From Schistocerca nitens (taxonomy: Eukaryota > Arthropoda > Insecta > Orthoptera > Acrididae), in assembly GCF_023898315.1 (NCBI RefSeq), contig NC_064616.1, positions 544,847,602 to 544,911,601 on the forward strand: a stretch of 64,000 nt of DNA, given 5' to 3'. The translations under genes and the position numbers were made by a program. The notes under the pieces are model-generated. The model had not been told where the DNA came from and made no database searches. It saw only the letters and a program-made list of their open reading frames with translations. This document shows positions 33,008 to 45,310 of this stretch, piece after piece (position 1 is the stretch's first letter; the number at the start of each line of letters is the position of its first letter).

Positions 33008-35084
33008 TTCTTTATGAGGACTTACTTAATGTGGATATTGAGGCAGAAAATAATGAACGAGCCAGGCCGGTAGACAATCAACAAGTTATTGAATGAATTA
33101 TCGCTACGGAAAGTAGAATCACAAGAATCTTAGCGAAAGATGGATCCACTCAAAAGACCTCTACACAATCTGACGAGAAAATTTGATAGTGCTGCTATCA
33201 GTATACAACACTACCGCTTAATGTTAATATTTAATGTTGCCCCTGTGAAAGGATTTTTGTTTTGTGACCATGACGGTGTGTAATGGTAGCGTTCCCCTAC
33301 GGATTTCTGCCGAAAGGAATCACTAGATAAACAGGAACCGAACTAAGGTTCTATTAGTGAGCAAGTAAACTGTAATCACGTGACAGGAAACGGTCGACAG
33401 GATAATTAGCCAAAGCTGTACACAGCGCTATCATGGTTCAGAAAGAAAGTTGACTATTGCGGTTGACTTTACTTGACACTGAAGTCCTGTTGTTCTGATA
33501 AGATACAAGACAGTACACAATTTAGAAAATAATGTACCAGTGATTTGACATGGACTACAAATGAGTATTAATAAGTTAGGCAACAACTGACTCTCAAAAC
33601 ACTTCCTATCTATACATTACAGTGAGAAGATAATGTTAATTATAGGAAAATGGTTCCTAATGGTGGCGCACTACTGACTTGAACAAGCGGTTTTTTTTAG
33701 TTTAATTATAAGAAAACACCGCTGTTGAAATAATTACGAAGTAGGGGTATCTACTGCTTACTGTTTGCATTCTCAAGGAACATTCACATCGTTATATTAT
33801 TTAGCTCAATTGGAAGGTGTGACACATAGATAGTATAGTTTGAATATTTCTAACTCGTTGCTTATTCTTGATTGCTGTTATTGTAACACCACATTTAAAT
33901 CTGACTCAACTATTACCATGAGGACCCAGAAAATAAGCTGTCGGTAGACTTTGATAGATGCTGAACACTTTAGTCACAAAACAAAATGGGAAACAGTGTC
34001 AACCACATAACACATTAAATTGTAGACAATAGTATTCCAAAAAAAGTCCTTGAACTCAATACATTAAATCTTGTCTTAGTAACTGCACTTCAATGAAACT
34101 TTGACTGTTCATTTATGCAAACTAAGTGGAGCATATCAAAACGATTGCTCACTATATAATTATGCACTTCGAAACTTCAAAAAATCTCTAACATTTGTTA
34201 AAGAAGGTAACTGCTTTTTAGTTCAGTAAAATAATGTACTCGGATTTATCGTAGCACTTGGGATAGACTCCTGTCTAGGTAAATAACTGAGCATAAGCAC
34301 AGTGGCTCAACAGAGAGTTTACAGAACACAAAATTATTATTGAAAACGAAACCACAAAACTCGTCCACGCCCTTACACAGTACTCAACTGATAATTTTAA
34401 ATGACGACTGTGGCAGCGTCAATCTGCTGCGCTATTCAAAAAAGGACGTGAATGTATTTATGGCTCTTCCTGTGCCACAAGCTCTGATAATTCTCTTCTT
34501 AGCTTCGGATTTTCATTGTGTAAAGCTAACCAGAGAATGCCATGAATAATAAGCCGCATTACTTTCGCATCCTAGACGATATTACATAATCTTGTAGTCA
34601 TTCTCCCCTCATTCAGTCCACAAGATCACTGCTTACTAGCCACCGACTTACTCATGCCGCAGACGAGCCTTGCAGTTCGACCACCAGATCCACCTTTTTC
34701 TATTCCCGCCTACCCAATTCCGTTGCGCAGTGACTTCCATCCAAGTTTTACATGATTAAAAACCTATTTTCCCTATGCATGATCCAATATTACAAGAGCA
34801 GTATTAACCTTTACATTCTCTTACTGCACACTACTTTGGAATTTACATCCATAAATTAATTACAATAATATAAATTATCATAAATAATGAAAAAAATATT
34901 TACACGGATGTTGCATGTAAGAGCATAGTTATATGGAAGTCGCATTGAATAAAGACAGACAAAGAAGTTAGGTAAGTCCATTATACGTAATTTCGATAAC
35001 TGTGTTTCAAGCACAGCTGCTAATGAAAGAGATGCTCTAGTTATTGAAAACACGACAAACCAAATTACTGTGGCCCTTGCTATG
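33008..35084. other. no recognised feature
   Basis: AT-rich, with no frame above about 70 codons, no terminal repeat and no domain recognised. Confidence 0.5.
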
Positions 35085-35530
35085 TATAGGATGGGGCAAA
35101 TAAAACTGACCCAGACAAGTGGATACGATTGGAAGTAAATATATGCATATAACCACGCCACGTGCGCGCACACCACATATACGTCCGCCACGTTATCCAC
35201 ACCGCTTCCGATCGTAGTGCGCGCTGAGTCAGTGTGAATGGAGCAGTACGAAGTAGGCGATTGTGCTCACAGTTTAGCAGTGGGAAGCCGTTGTGGAGTG
35301 TTACGTGACAACAAGTTGTGGAAACGGTATGGCCAGTTGTTCGCTGAGAAGTTTAGTGGTGTCAAAGTGCCAGCAAAGAATGCCATGCAACGCTTAGTCC
35401 CACAATGGCATTAGGCAAGAGCTGTTTTGAACAAGTCAAAAATTACTCCGAAACTTTCTACAGAAATTGTGGCTGCGTTCACCAGAAAATGCTTAAGAGT
35501 CCTAACAAATCAACTATTTTCCTTTACTCT
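35085..35530 (+). mobile_element. mariner-type element, 5' fragment
   Basis: Starts at TA then taggatggggcaaataaaac, a terminus I associate with a common insect mariner-type family. About 150 bases on, an ATG at 35238 opens MEQYEVGDCAHSLAVGSRCG, then LWKRYGQLFAEKFSGVKVPA and KNAMQRLVPQWH, stopping at a TAG near 35413. In the same frame AVLNKSKITPKLSTEIVAAF follows to about 35520. This is the N-terminal DNA-binding half of the transposase. The catalytic half and the right terminus are absent, so the copy is truncated. Confidence 0.7.
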
Positions 35531-36099
35531 ATCTTGTTTCTTGGTACCCCGAAACTTAGTTTTCCAGCCACTTTTATTTGTATCGCCCTACAAGTACTGA
35601 AAGAGAAACGGTGTTGGTAAGATTAGATCCAATGCCAGTTGGTTAATTAGTGTACTTGGCTCATACAGAAACTAAAGGTAATATTATTAATTTTCGTAAA
35701 ATTTACGATTACAGTAGTGTATGAAACAGGACATTTTGTACCTAATTTTATATGTAACATACCATTGGAGATCTAATAATTTGTAATTTACTAATGAATA
35801 ACCAAATACTTGTCTTCCTTTGAGAAAAATTTGAAGTAGTAACATTTACTACGATTTAGTACCAATGAAAATTTTTCCTTACTTCAGGGCTGTATGGTTG
35901 ATATTAGTTCTGCCCGTGACATCAGGATCGACGTGGAAGGAATGACGGCAGTCTCAGCGAAACATTTACTATAATCAGATGTATTTGGAAACCAAAATTT
36001 TGTGGAACTCGCATCTACTTACGTGAGGCGTTAGCAGGGTGTTATTCGAAGAGTAACTTTGTAATTTGACCAACAGAAAATACTTTCTGAAATCGAATC
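35531..36099. other. no recognised feature
   Basis: AT-rich spacer between the mariner fragment and the second LINE. Nothing recognised; it may include LINE ORF1 sequence too decayed to read. Confidence 0.45.
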
Positions 36100-39000
36100 T
36101 TCTGTTAAAGTGATTAGCGAGAAAGTATCCTCCAAGAAAATACTTTGTGAAGAGGATTCACCTACTAGCTGGAAATAAAACACTAGGTCTGACTTTTAAT
36201 TCACAGATTTTTCAAAATATGTTTATCTCCCAGAGACTACGTGTGAATTGCATCCATATCGTACGCCTGCCTACCAATTTGACAAATGCCTCAGGTTCGG
36301 GCGTATTAGCAGGAAATGCCGTAGTCTCGAGCGATGTAGTAAATGTGACAGAGGACACCCGTTAAGTGACTGTATAGCTACTAATTTAATGTGTTTGCAT
36401 TGATTTGGAGGACACCTGGCTACAGTTAAGAACTGTCCTGTTTTATACTGGTAGCACAAGTGAAGCGAGTTTGTCACACTCAGTAACATTTCGTTCAAAG
36501 AAGCTGAGGTCAGATTCTGTGAAAATTATTGCCGTTGTCACAGGAGACTCTATGATTGACAGTAACTATTGACATATATTCAATTCTCAAGTGTGAGCTG
36601 ACATTTTTAGTATACAGAATTATAGCTCATTCCATCCTTTTCATTGTCCTGTTCATGATCAAGTTGGTTTCTCCTGTCCCATCGCTACCTGAACACCTTC
36701 CCCTGACATTCATGCGCACAAAGTGTTTCCAATAAATCGACAGTTTAATGGACGTGATAGATTCCAGAGTATTCCAGACTCAGGAAGCTTGAATGCTGTC
36801 TCTCAAGTGGAGACGATCTGTCGGAAATAATGTCATCCGTCAGACACTGGAACAATTAGAGGCAGTAATCAACCCACAGACTACACCTAGTGTCTTATAT
36901 TTATTATTGTGTGACACTCTCTACCAGGGCTGGGTTAGACATCAAAGCTTTCCTTATAGGAATTATAAGGATAATCCTGGTTTTCAGGATCACTCAGTGG
37001 AGTGTTCTGTCAGCCAGTCAGCCATAGCCAATACACAGAGCCTGCTAAGAGAACCTCGAAAAAAGCTTGTTTTTCCGAAACGTGGGTCTAACTGGACGGA
37101 CATATCAACTTTGAAGATTCCCTATTATTAGGAACTACAGACCAGACGGGAAAGGAAGAGTTGCTATCCTGGTACGGAAAGAGGTTACTTTTTCCGAAAT
37201 ATGGATCAAATCCACTATCACAGTGCTGACTGCAGTAGTACGAATTAAGTAAGTTCTGTATCGTTTACTATGTTTTCGGGCTATTGATCCCCGAGTACGT
37301 AGATGAGCGAAGCAGTCCCAGTTCTCTGTGGGGTCTTCAACGCCCACAACACGAGTTGAAGGAATTCGTACACAAAACCTTTGTGTGTTTAATATAAGAC
37401 AATTAGCATATTATCTTCAATTATGGTTATCCTCAATTATGGTGTCTCTCGCCCCCAAAACTGACTCTGTTGTAGATCTGCCAGTAATCGTCAGTGTTTC
37501 CACTTGATCGATACGGTATGACACATTAGAATCAACTATTTCCATGTTATTCTGACGATAGAAGCATCAGCAAGAGACGTGGCATTCTTTCCTAACACCC
37601 ACTGGAACTTTAACAAAACGTACTGACAGTCATACACAAAAGCAATAGAGAATATGATTGCCGAAGCGCCATAAACGGGCACGGTACACGTAACCTACTA
37701 TTTATTCTTCAAAGTATTAAATGGTGTGGCAGATCTCCCTATCCCCAAACGACATCCTAATTTGTTACAGATTAGAAACTTCGTGATATGATGAAATACG
37801 AGGGTTATCGAAAGGTAAGGAACGATCGGTCGCGAAGTGGAAACCCCAGTGAAGATCCGGTGAAGTTTAGGACAGGTGTGTTGGCAGTGTCTCTAGTATG
37901 CCCGTCGATCGTGTTACGTTGTTCTTTTTACCTGTGAGCACATAGGGAGCACATAAAGATACCTAGAACAACAGTGTCTCTCACCAAGTACGAGGACCTG
38001 GTGTGAAACTTCGCCTAAGCTATGCAGCCAACATTACGTAACTGTCGGGCGCTGTCTTCTTCAAGATAATTCTCAACCGCATTCTGCAGGGGTATTGAAG
38101 GTGCTCCTGCATCGTTTTCTATTGGGAATGTTTAATTACCCACAATACATCCCGTAGTTGACTCCCTCTGAGTTTCAACAACTCTGCTCACATGAACCGC
38201 TCTCTATGAAGACAACATTTTGGCAAAGACAACCAGTTGTAGGCCAGCATAGAGAATTGGCCGAAAGCACTGGTGGCTGCTTTCTATAACGAGGGTATTG
38301 GAAAGTTGGTACAACGCTAAGACAAAAGCCTAGGTCCGATCGGCGACTGTGGAGATAAGTAGCTGAGAGGGGTAGCGAACTGTTACCAATGAAAAAGTTT
38401 AGATTTTCACCGTGGTTTCCATTTTGCGACCTACCATTCCTTACTTTCCGAATTGTCCTCGTACGAGAATTTCTCGAGTGATTCCCCAACTTTCATTAGT
38501 AATTAGATAGTACAATATTTCCTCATCTTGGTAAGATTATCTGTAGTACCAGGAGATAGACGCTCAATCTAAGAGACATTTTAAAAAGTTAAAATTTATA
38601 GCTGGATAAGTTATTGTGAAAAGGTGAATAGAGATACCAAGAGGTCAGATATGTGGAGCGCAATAAGTAAGCTCAGAAACTGTAACTGGAACCTCGACAA
38701 AAGCGAAATGAATGGCAACTGGTTGGAAGATGTGCTTAACAACTTGGCTACTCCTTATGTCTTCTGTCCTGCTACTTCCTCAGTAGCCATAATATTCGAC
38801 CCTGTCCTGTACTGATGGTTTCAGCTGAGAGAGTTAAAGAAAGTACGGAAGTCATTGACGAATACTGCCCGTAGAATCGATTATGTTCACTATGCTACGC
38901 TCTGCGGCGTGCCAGATCGTGCACTGAATACACTTCTATGAATTTTGAACAACCTATAGATGAAAATTCTCTCCAGGAAACAGATAGAAAACCATCCACA

Positions 39001-39190
39001 ACTGTGTGCAGCATCCGTTCTGCCCCTCTCGGAGTGCGGCATCAGAGCCCGACGCAAACCAATGGTAAGTGGAACGGTTCTTCTGTTGAACTGCCCTTGC
39101 ATATCTGCGGTTGGCACAGCACCCAGGAATCGCATTACCCATTGTCGGTACATGGAATGAAATGTCTAAAAGTGTCAGGATGGAAGAAAA
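36100..39190 (+). mobile_element. non-LTR retrotransposon (LINE 2, Jockey/I-like), decayed and interrupted
   Basis: Near 36258-36460 the second frame reads CLRFGRISRKC, CSKCDRGHPLSDC and CLH-stop-FGGHLATVKNC, three gag-type CCHC zinc knuckles typical of LINE ORF1. Endonuclease-like sequence follows: ELQTRREGRVAILVRKEVTF near 37135, and HWNFNKTY near 37602 at the end of the domain. A deleted mariner (37797-38463) interrupts. Beyond it, NRDTKRSDMWSAISKLRNC (38627) and GVPDRALNTLL with ILNNL (near 38905-38955) fit the region just before and in the reverse transcriptase. No palm motif remains. Frames shift often. Confidence 0.65.
37797..38463 (+). mobile_element. internally deleted mariner-type element (copy 1)
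   Basis: Ends: left tacgagggttatcgaaaggt; right, reversed, tacgaggacaattcggaaag. Both continue into a gatcggtcgcgaa-like block and sit in TA. The 667-base body aligns end to end with 62741-63406. Near the right end the frame carries a mariner C-terminal stretch (LVQR, K at the end of a GDCGDK-like motif). The catalytic core is almost entirely missing, so this is a non-autonomous deletion derivative. It lies inside LINE 2. Confidence 0.88.
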
Positions 39191-39199
39191 GGAAGTAAT

Positions 39200-41152
39200 A
39201 TCCTACATATGAATTTAATCTGATATGTAATTGATTTGTATATCAAATTGACACCAATTTGCATTTAAAAACATGGCTAATTTGAACGAAAACGTATCGC
39301 CAGAATGAAAAGACGCGTGGCATTCTGCTTCGCTGCGTTTCACATTGGCTGATCACATATCTCATTTAGTCAAGGAAACAGAAAAAAAAAACAGTACATG
39401 GCTGCATATTTATTTGCGAAGGGAGTAGCGCAGTAGTAAATTAATCAGACTCCCGCGATAAATGAAAGACAATCTTGTGCTAATAGGGTCGGAATCGAAA
39501 ATCGGAAATCTTTGTCCTGTACTGTGGACAGCAGGAGACTCAGTCTGTGCCGTCGACGGTAGGACTGAAACAGACAGCGAAGCAGACCTATCTGGAATTC
39601 CTTTCAGATAATATTTAGAAAACTCGATATTCACTATTAAAATTTTATGAAACATTTGTTTCGCACAGTCATTTCAAGTTGAAGCGGTTAAATTAATCTT
39701 TATTAGGCCCACTTTGTTCATGTGTATACTCACAGCTCAAGATATCAAGAGACTTCAGCAATAAGATGACCATTTTTTCTCCTAACTGAAATATTCCAAG
39801 CAGTTTTACCAACCTCCATATGGTTAAATTTTTACGGCAACAACGATTCGAGAGCTTCTCATATCTGGTTGGCAAGCAGCATTCCAGAAATTACTGATTT
39901 GTTTCATACTCAAAAAACGTAATGATACTGATTAATACCCTTCATGGAAAAGTAAAATTCTTATATAAATACTAGATGTCTCACGAGAATCATTGCTAAA
40001 TAAACGAATGGGTACGAGAATACACTTTCTACAGTCTCCAGCTTCGGTGGAACTGGTTTACAATTATAAGAGCGACTAGATGGCAAAGTTTGCCTGTGTT
40101 TTTGGTCTTGTCATGAACGCTAGTCTGCCAACTTCATATTTCATGCTGTAGATGCGGAAACTGACCGAAGAAGCATGTGCGGACTGGGCTAGCACCAATA
40201 AATCAGCTGTAGATATGGACTACACTGCGGTAGTACTAGTAATATGAAACTTCTCTCGTGCTTTCAATAATTATAGGTGAGCACTAAGTTGAAAACAAAC
40301 TACCTACAAATGCTTAGTAACTATAGTTCAAATTGTTACCACTTATATCCGATAGGCTCAAGGATAACACATTGTGCGGCTATCAGAAGACAGGAGATAT
40401 AAACCACTTCCTGTTTTTCTGCAGTTTCTTGGAAGCACAACAAATCTGTTTATTTAAAAACGTTATAAAATTTAAGGTGTCCCTTTCAAAAAGTGCTCCT
40501 GTATTTTTGTGTCATGAAGACTCTTAAATATGTGGATAGTCCTTTTTATAGGAGATAGTAATGTGCTTATCTGAAATTTGGTGTTCTTTCTGTAACTGCA
40601 TAAACCCTCTAACTTCCAGGTGTACCCTTCGCAATCTCTATTAAGTTCTCGTGTTTATATACTATTTTGTCTGTAGTGGAAGTGTTAACATTACTTAGCT
40701 ATAGATATTGAACATATGGCTATTGTTGACGCATCGATATTTTATAGCTAAAAGTACTGAAACTATAAGGAGATTATAAAATGATTTTTAACCTTTTTTA
40801 ACAAACTGTTTATATCGTTACTTCTCTGTGTATATGGTTTTGTATTAGCTATATAGTTCAACAACGTCAATCGCAAAGATCGTCATTCCTTTCCCAAATG
40901 CCAGCCCATCACATATTTTAACTAACTGTTCCTACACCCTTACAATAGTTCGTCATATTCGGTGAACTTAATACAGTACAGCCCCTCACATCACTTGTAC
41001 AATATATGGATACATGCTGCATGTATTCATACGTAGATCCATGACATAAATCTATGAGTGTATGACTCAATGCTAATCGACACTGCTTTAAGAAAAAATC
41101 ATTCACAATTTTTTCCTTCTCATTTATGACTCATGAGTTTTCTTCTAATTAT
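39200..41152. other. no recognised feature
   Basis: AT-rich. No domain, terminal repeat or tRNA-like box recognised on either strand. Confidence 0.5.
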
Positions 41153-41391
41153 TGGTTGGTTGGTTGATTTGGGGGAAGGGACCAAATAGGAAGATCATCG
41201 GTCCCATCGGATTAGGGAAGGATAGGAAACGAATTCGGGCGTAACCTTTAAAAGGAAGTGTCTCGGCATTTGCCTGAAGCGATTTCGGGAAATCACGGAA
41301 AACCTAAATCAGGAAGGCTGGTCGCGGGATTGAACCGTCATCCTCTCGAATGCTACTCGAGTATGCTAAGCACTGCGCCACCTCACTCGAT
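41153..41391 (-). mobile_element. tRNA-derived SINE, type C, full length, minus strand
   Basis: Reverse complement of the family at 11930-12128, here with the tRNA-like head: cactgcgccacctc at the right is a reversed A-box region, and cgggattgaaccgtc near 41326 is the reversed B box. Body blocks are tttgcctgaagcgatttcgg, aatcacggaaaacctaaatc and cggtcccatcggattaggga. The 3' end has ggttggttggtt, the usual end of this family. Clear target duplications are not seen. Confidence 0.9.
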
Positions 41392-43911
41392 TGGATGTAA
41401 CGTAATAACGCATTGTTAATGCTGTGACGTTTTCGTTTACCTGTTATCCCACACCAATTAGTATTGTTTGAATATTCTATGATAAAAGTATAATATTGTT
41501 ATGTGCCAGGATTTGATGATGATGATTGTAAAACATATACGACTTAGTCTAAATTATGTGTTCTGCATTTAATGATGTGGCTTTCTCTCTCTGTGAGCAG
41601 ATCCTGAACAGTTCGTCATTTTTTTTTCATTCCCAGGACAAAGATATCTGTTAATATTACACTGAAAACTGATTCAGTGTTAATATTTATATCTCCATTA
41701 GACGAGTATAGTGTCGAATGGTGAACCTGTGCATCATAAATGTAAAAAATAGTGTGGCTATAATAAATAAGCCATTCATACGTTTTATATTAACCATGCG
41801 CATCATAGCGATGAGACTGAGACTAATTTTTAGAAGTCCTTTACGCGTAATGAAATTATGGTGTGTAATTAATTGAGTCTCCTGTATCACATGGATAGAA
41901 CTTGGTTTCACAGATGTATCGGTGGTTATATATAATAATATACAGGAAATTATGTTGTGTTAACAAAATTATATTATCATATAATTCTACTCTATCTTGA
42001 GATCAGATTTTATAATAAATTGTACTGAATTTCTTATAATATTGCCTGGTTTTAAATTCGGTAATTTCAACCACTCAAACGTTTATACCCCTGGCAATGT
42101 CTGAGGTCATAGAACATTTATGTCGGACGTTTCCTCCTAGTATGATACTCATCTCGTGCTGGTGATCGACAGTACATTTAATTGAAGATGAGCTTACATC
42201 CTGTGTTCCTCAAGTGCTGTGACAGTAGTTCACGTACATAATTCAGTACCGTTAGGCTACAGTTACTCAGTATGAATCTTTGCTTGTGTAAATCTTTTAT
42301 CATATTTGTGGCATATATTTTTCTGATACAATTCCATATAACATACTTAGTTGCTACATAGTGATGCATAATAAATTGAATAACAACTTCATAAAAAAAA
42401 CTGTAATGGCCGGTGACTTAATATCAACCAAGAAAAGTCCAAAAACTGCCATGTTGAACTCTAAAGAAAATTACACACTCAAAAATGCCACACTTCATGA
42501 TTTTATCGAAAATTACTTCGAGTAAATGTCTTTTAGCTTTGTCACTTTCGCAGATCATGTCCCACAGTGTGAAAGCAATTTCATCAAATATTTGCAAATT
42601 TATTAACGAGTCCTGAATACTGTTTCTACAATTCCATAAATGCTGCACTATACTTAAATATGAAAATGTCACTGCTTTTCGGGCTGCAGATGCTGCTGAC
42701 TAATGACAAAGTCCTGTCATGGCAACTTCTTTTTAAACCCAGTTATTGAGTAAAAGAGTTTGCTGGATGTCCTATATTGGTCATTTCCATCAGAATTCAT
42801 TATGGAATAGAATATTTCACTGGGCAAGTAAGTAACATTCACTTTAGCACCTGTGTCAAAATATGTTGCTTAATAACACAAGTGTCTCCTGTTGCTACTG
42901 AACTGCTTCATTCAGAACAAAAGCTCATTAATGACTATGTATTTGTGTTTGTTTTCCTTTCTATTTATCAGTATTTGGGATGCCTGCACTTCCTTTTATC
43001 GTGCAGACATTAAAAGCTTGCAACTTCCTCATATAATTAAACACATTGATTTTTCGAAGCCTATTGCTGAATTAGCGACCGGGGGCACTGGGCAACAGCT
43101 AGGCGCAGGAGACGGCGTGCGAACCGCCGGTGCTCCTCACTGTTCTGCTCTTCTGGCTGCAATGGGACAACCCGCCGTCACATCGATCTCGTTTCCTTGC
43201 TTTATGTGTCTGAATGAATAGTAATTAATAAAAATAATGCATCCAAAAGACATCTTTATACGAAAATATTTCGTGCAACTGCTATGAACGGAGTTTTTCG
43301 AGTAATTCAGTAGTTCACTTACAGACAGTACATATTGTTTTTATCTGTCATAAGCTCTAAGCCTTTTAACAAGGCTACTTGCTTCAGCACCACTGAAGAA
43401 AGAATAATTAATGTGCACTTTCCTCCTGACACAGTTGTGTTTTAGTAAGAGTTTCAAACAGAAGCAATAGGCCACTACAGATCTCTTTAAAACGATACTT
43501 TCAGATTAACTGTAAGTATCTATAGTTCGTCTGCGACGTCCGTGAACTATGAGAATGCGAAAGAACAACTGCCGTATCTCGCCCAGCTTTTAACGATTAC
43601 TCTTCTTGTTATTTAAAGCTCTTCTGCCTCTCTTAGTTTTATCAACAGGATATAATATGACGTAGAACCACTGTTTTAACATGAGCGCGCTTCTGTTCAT
43701 TCAGTTCTCCCTAACATTGTGTATGCGTCTCCACAAGTCACTTACCTTATTTGAGTTTTTCCCATTAATATCATTTATCTTATAATAATTATTTTCTGTA
43801 AGTATAAGCCATTCACAACTTGGAAAAAGAAGGCGGAAAAAGGTTTGTTAAAATATTTATGTTTTGAAAAAACGATTGGTTCAATTTAGTGCTAGGACAT
43901 ATTTTCATTTA
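41392..43911. other. no recognised feature
   Basis: AT-rich, apart from a GC-rich patch at about 43075-43190 that has no conserved frame. Nothing recognised on either strand. Confidence 0.5.
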
Positions 43912-44319
43912 TACCAGATGTCTCCCCTAAAAGCCATCAGGCGCATTTTCTCAGGTGTTTCGGCCGATATTTGCAATTTCGTATCTGCATCGTGCAGCTG
44001 ATGTCAGAACAAAGAAACACCGATCATCACATGATTCATGCGATGCCCATCGTCGACGGAAGGTGTTTATTTCTTTCCCCTTTTACTTCCCTTGTTATCA
44101 CATATCGGTGAAATGAACATCGCACTACACCAAATTGGGACCTCTCTGTCCAATAGCCACATTAAATTCCACTTCAGAAATGATTTTGTTTGTAACGGGA
44201 AACAAAATAACGCGTCGTATCAAAGAGATAATCAGCAGCATTGAAAATACAAAACTGCAAATATCTGCTGAAACGCTGAAAAAAAGGCCCTTGTCGTTTC
44301 TTAATAGAGACACTCTGTA
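43912..44319. mobile_element. non-autonomous DNA element with ~75-base terminal inverted repeats
   Basis: Left end TA then ccagatgtctcccctaaaag. Right end reversed TA then cagagtgtctctattaagaa. Both lead to gtttcggc/agcagatatttgca blocks about 50-60 bases in. TA at both borders suggests a Tc1/mariner-group element. The internal ~250 bases have no coding frame, so it is a MITE-type copy. A solitary piece of the same inner terminus appears near 50690. Confidence 0.78.
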
Positions 44320-44469
44320 TATCTAAAAAATGCTTACTAACCGTAGCAACAATATCAATATCCACATGATTTTTCTACAATTTAGACTTAAGTGTCTGGT
44401 ACAGAGTTCATAAAACCACTTTCAGACTATTTCTCTTCCGATTCATATTCAAATACCACATGCGATAAA

Positions 44470-45310
44470 TGAATAACTACATCTTTCTGTGCGAACTCTG
44501 ATTTCTCTCATTTGATAACGTGGTCTTTTCTCCTCCGGTAAGTGAGTCAAAGTATTTCAGAATTCGGAGGAGCAAATTGGTGACTGAAATTTCATGGAAA
44601 GCTTTTGGCTGCAATGAAAATCGCCTTGTTTTAATGCATGTCACCTCAACTCGCTGATCATATTTGTGACCCTTTCATACCCCCATATTTCGCGATATTA
44701 GGACATGTTCTACCCTTCTTCGAACTGTTTCGATGTTTTAAGTCAGTCCTACGTGGTATGGATCCGCTACCGCACCGCAATAATACAGAGGTGGACAGAC
44801 AAGCGTGATGAAAGCACTATCTTTAAGATTACTTCATCGTCTGAGTATTCTGCCAGTAAATTGCATCTTGTGTTTGCCTTCCCCACACGGTTTTCTACGT
44901 TATCTACTAATTTGAGTTGTTTAGAACTGTAATCGCTAGGTATTTAGTTGCATTTACAACTTTTAATCATGTGTTATTTATCGTGTAACCACAATTTAGC
45001 AGACTTCTTTTACTACTCTCGTGACAGACATCACTTTTTTATTGTTCAGGATAAATTTCCAGTTTTCACGCCATGCATACATCTTGTCTCAATCATTTCG
45101 CAATAGTTATGATCTTTTGATGACTTTATTAGACGGAAACTGACGGCAACAACTGGAAAGGTCTGCAGTTGTGTAATATGTCTCCTCAGATTGTCTCTTA
45201 AATCCTTACATAGGTTGTGAACAGCAGACGGCCTAAATCCTAAATATACGTTTAACTAGATGACTTCCTATCAGTTATTACTAGCTGTGACGGAATTGCG
45301 TACGCATTTG
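44470..45310 (-). mobile_element. non-LTR retrotransposon (LINE 3), 3' half of reverse transcriptase, minus strand
   Basis: The reverse complement follows, block by block, an abundant locust LINE I recognise. The region after the reverse-transcriptase palm includes NCGYTINNT near 44990 and NATKYLAITVLNNSN near 44950-44915. A block corresponding to the RSSKKGRTCPNIAKYGG-like stretch lies near 44720-44680. The C-terminal phrase encoded by aatgagagaaatcagagttc lies near 44500. Stops and small deletions are frequent. The family's active polymerase box would lie near 45180-45150 and is not readable. Confidence 0.72.
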
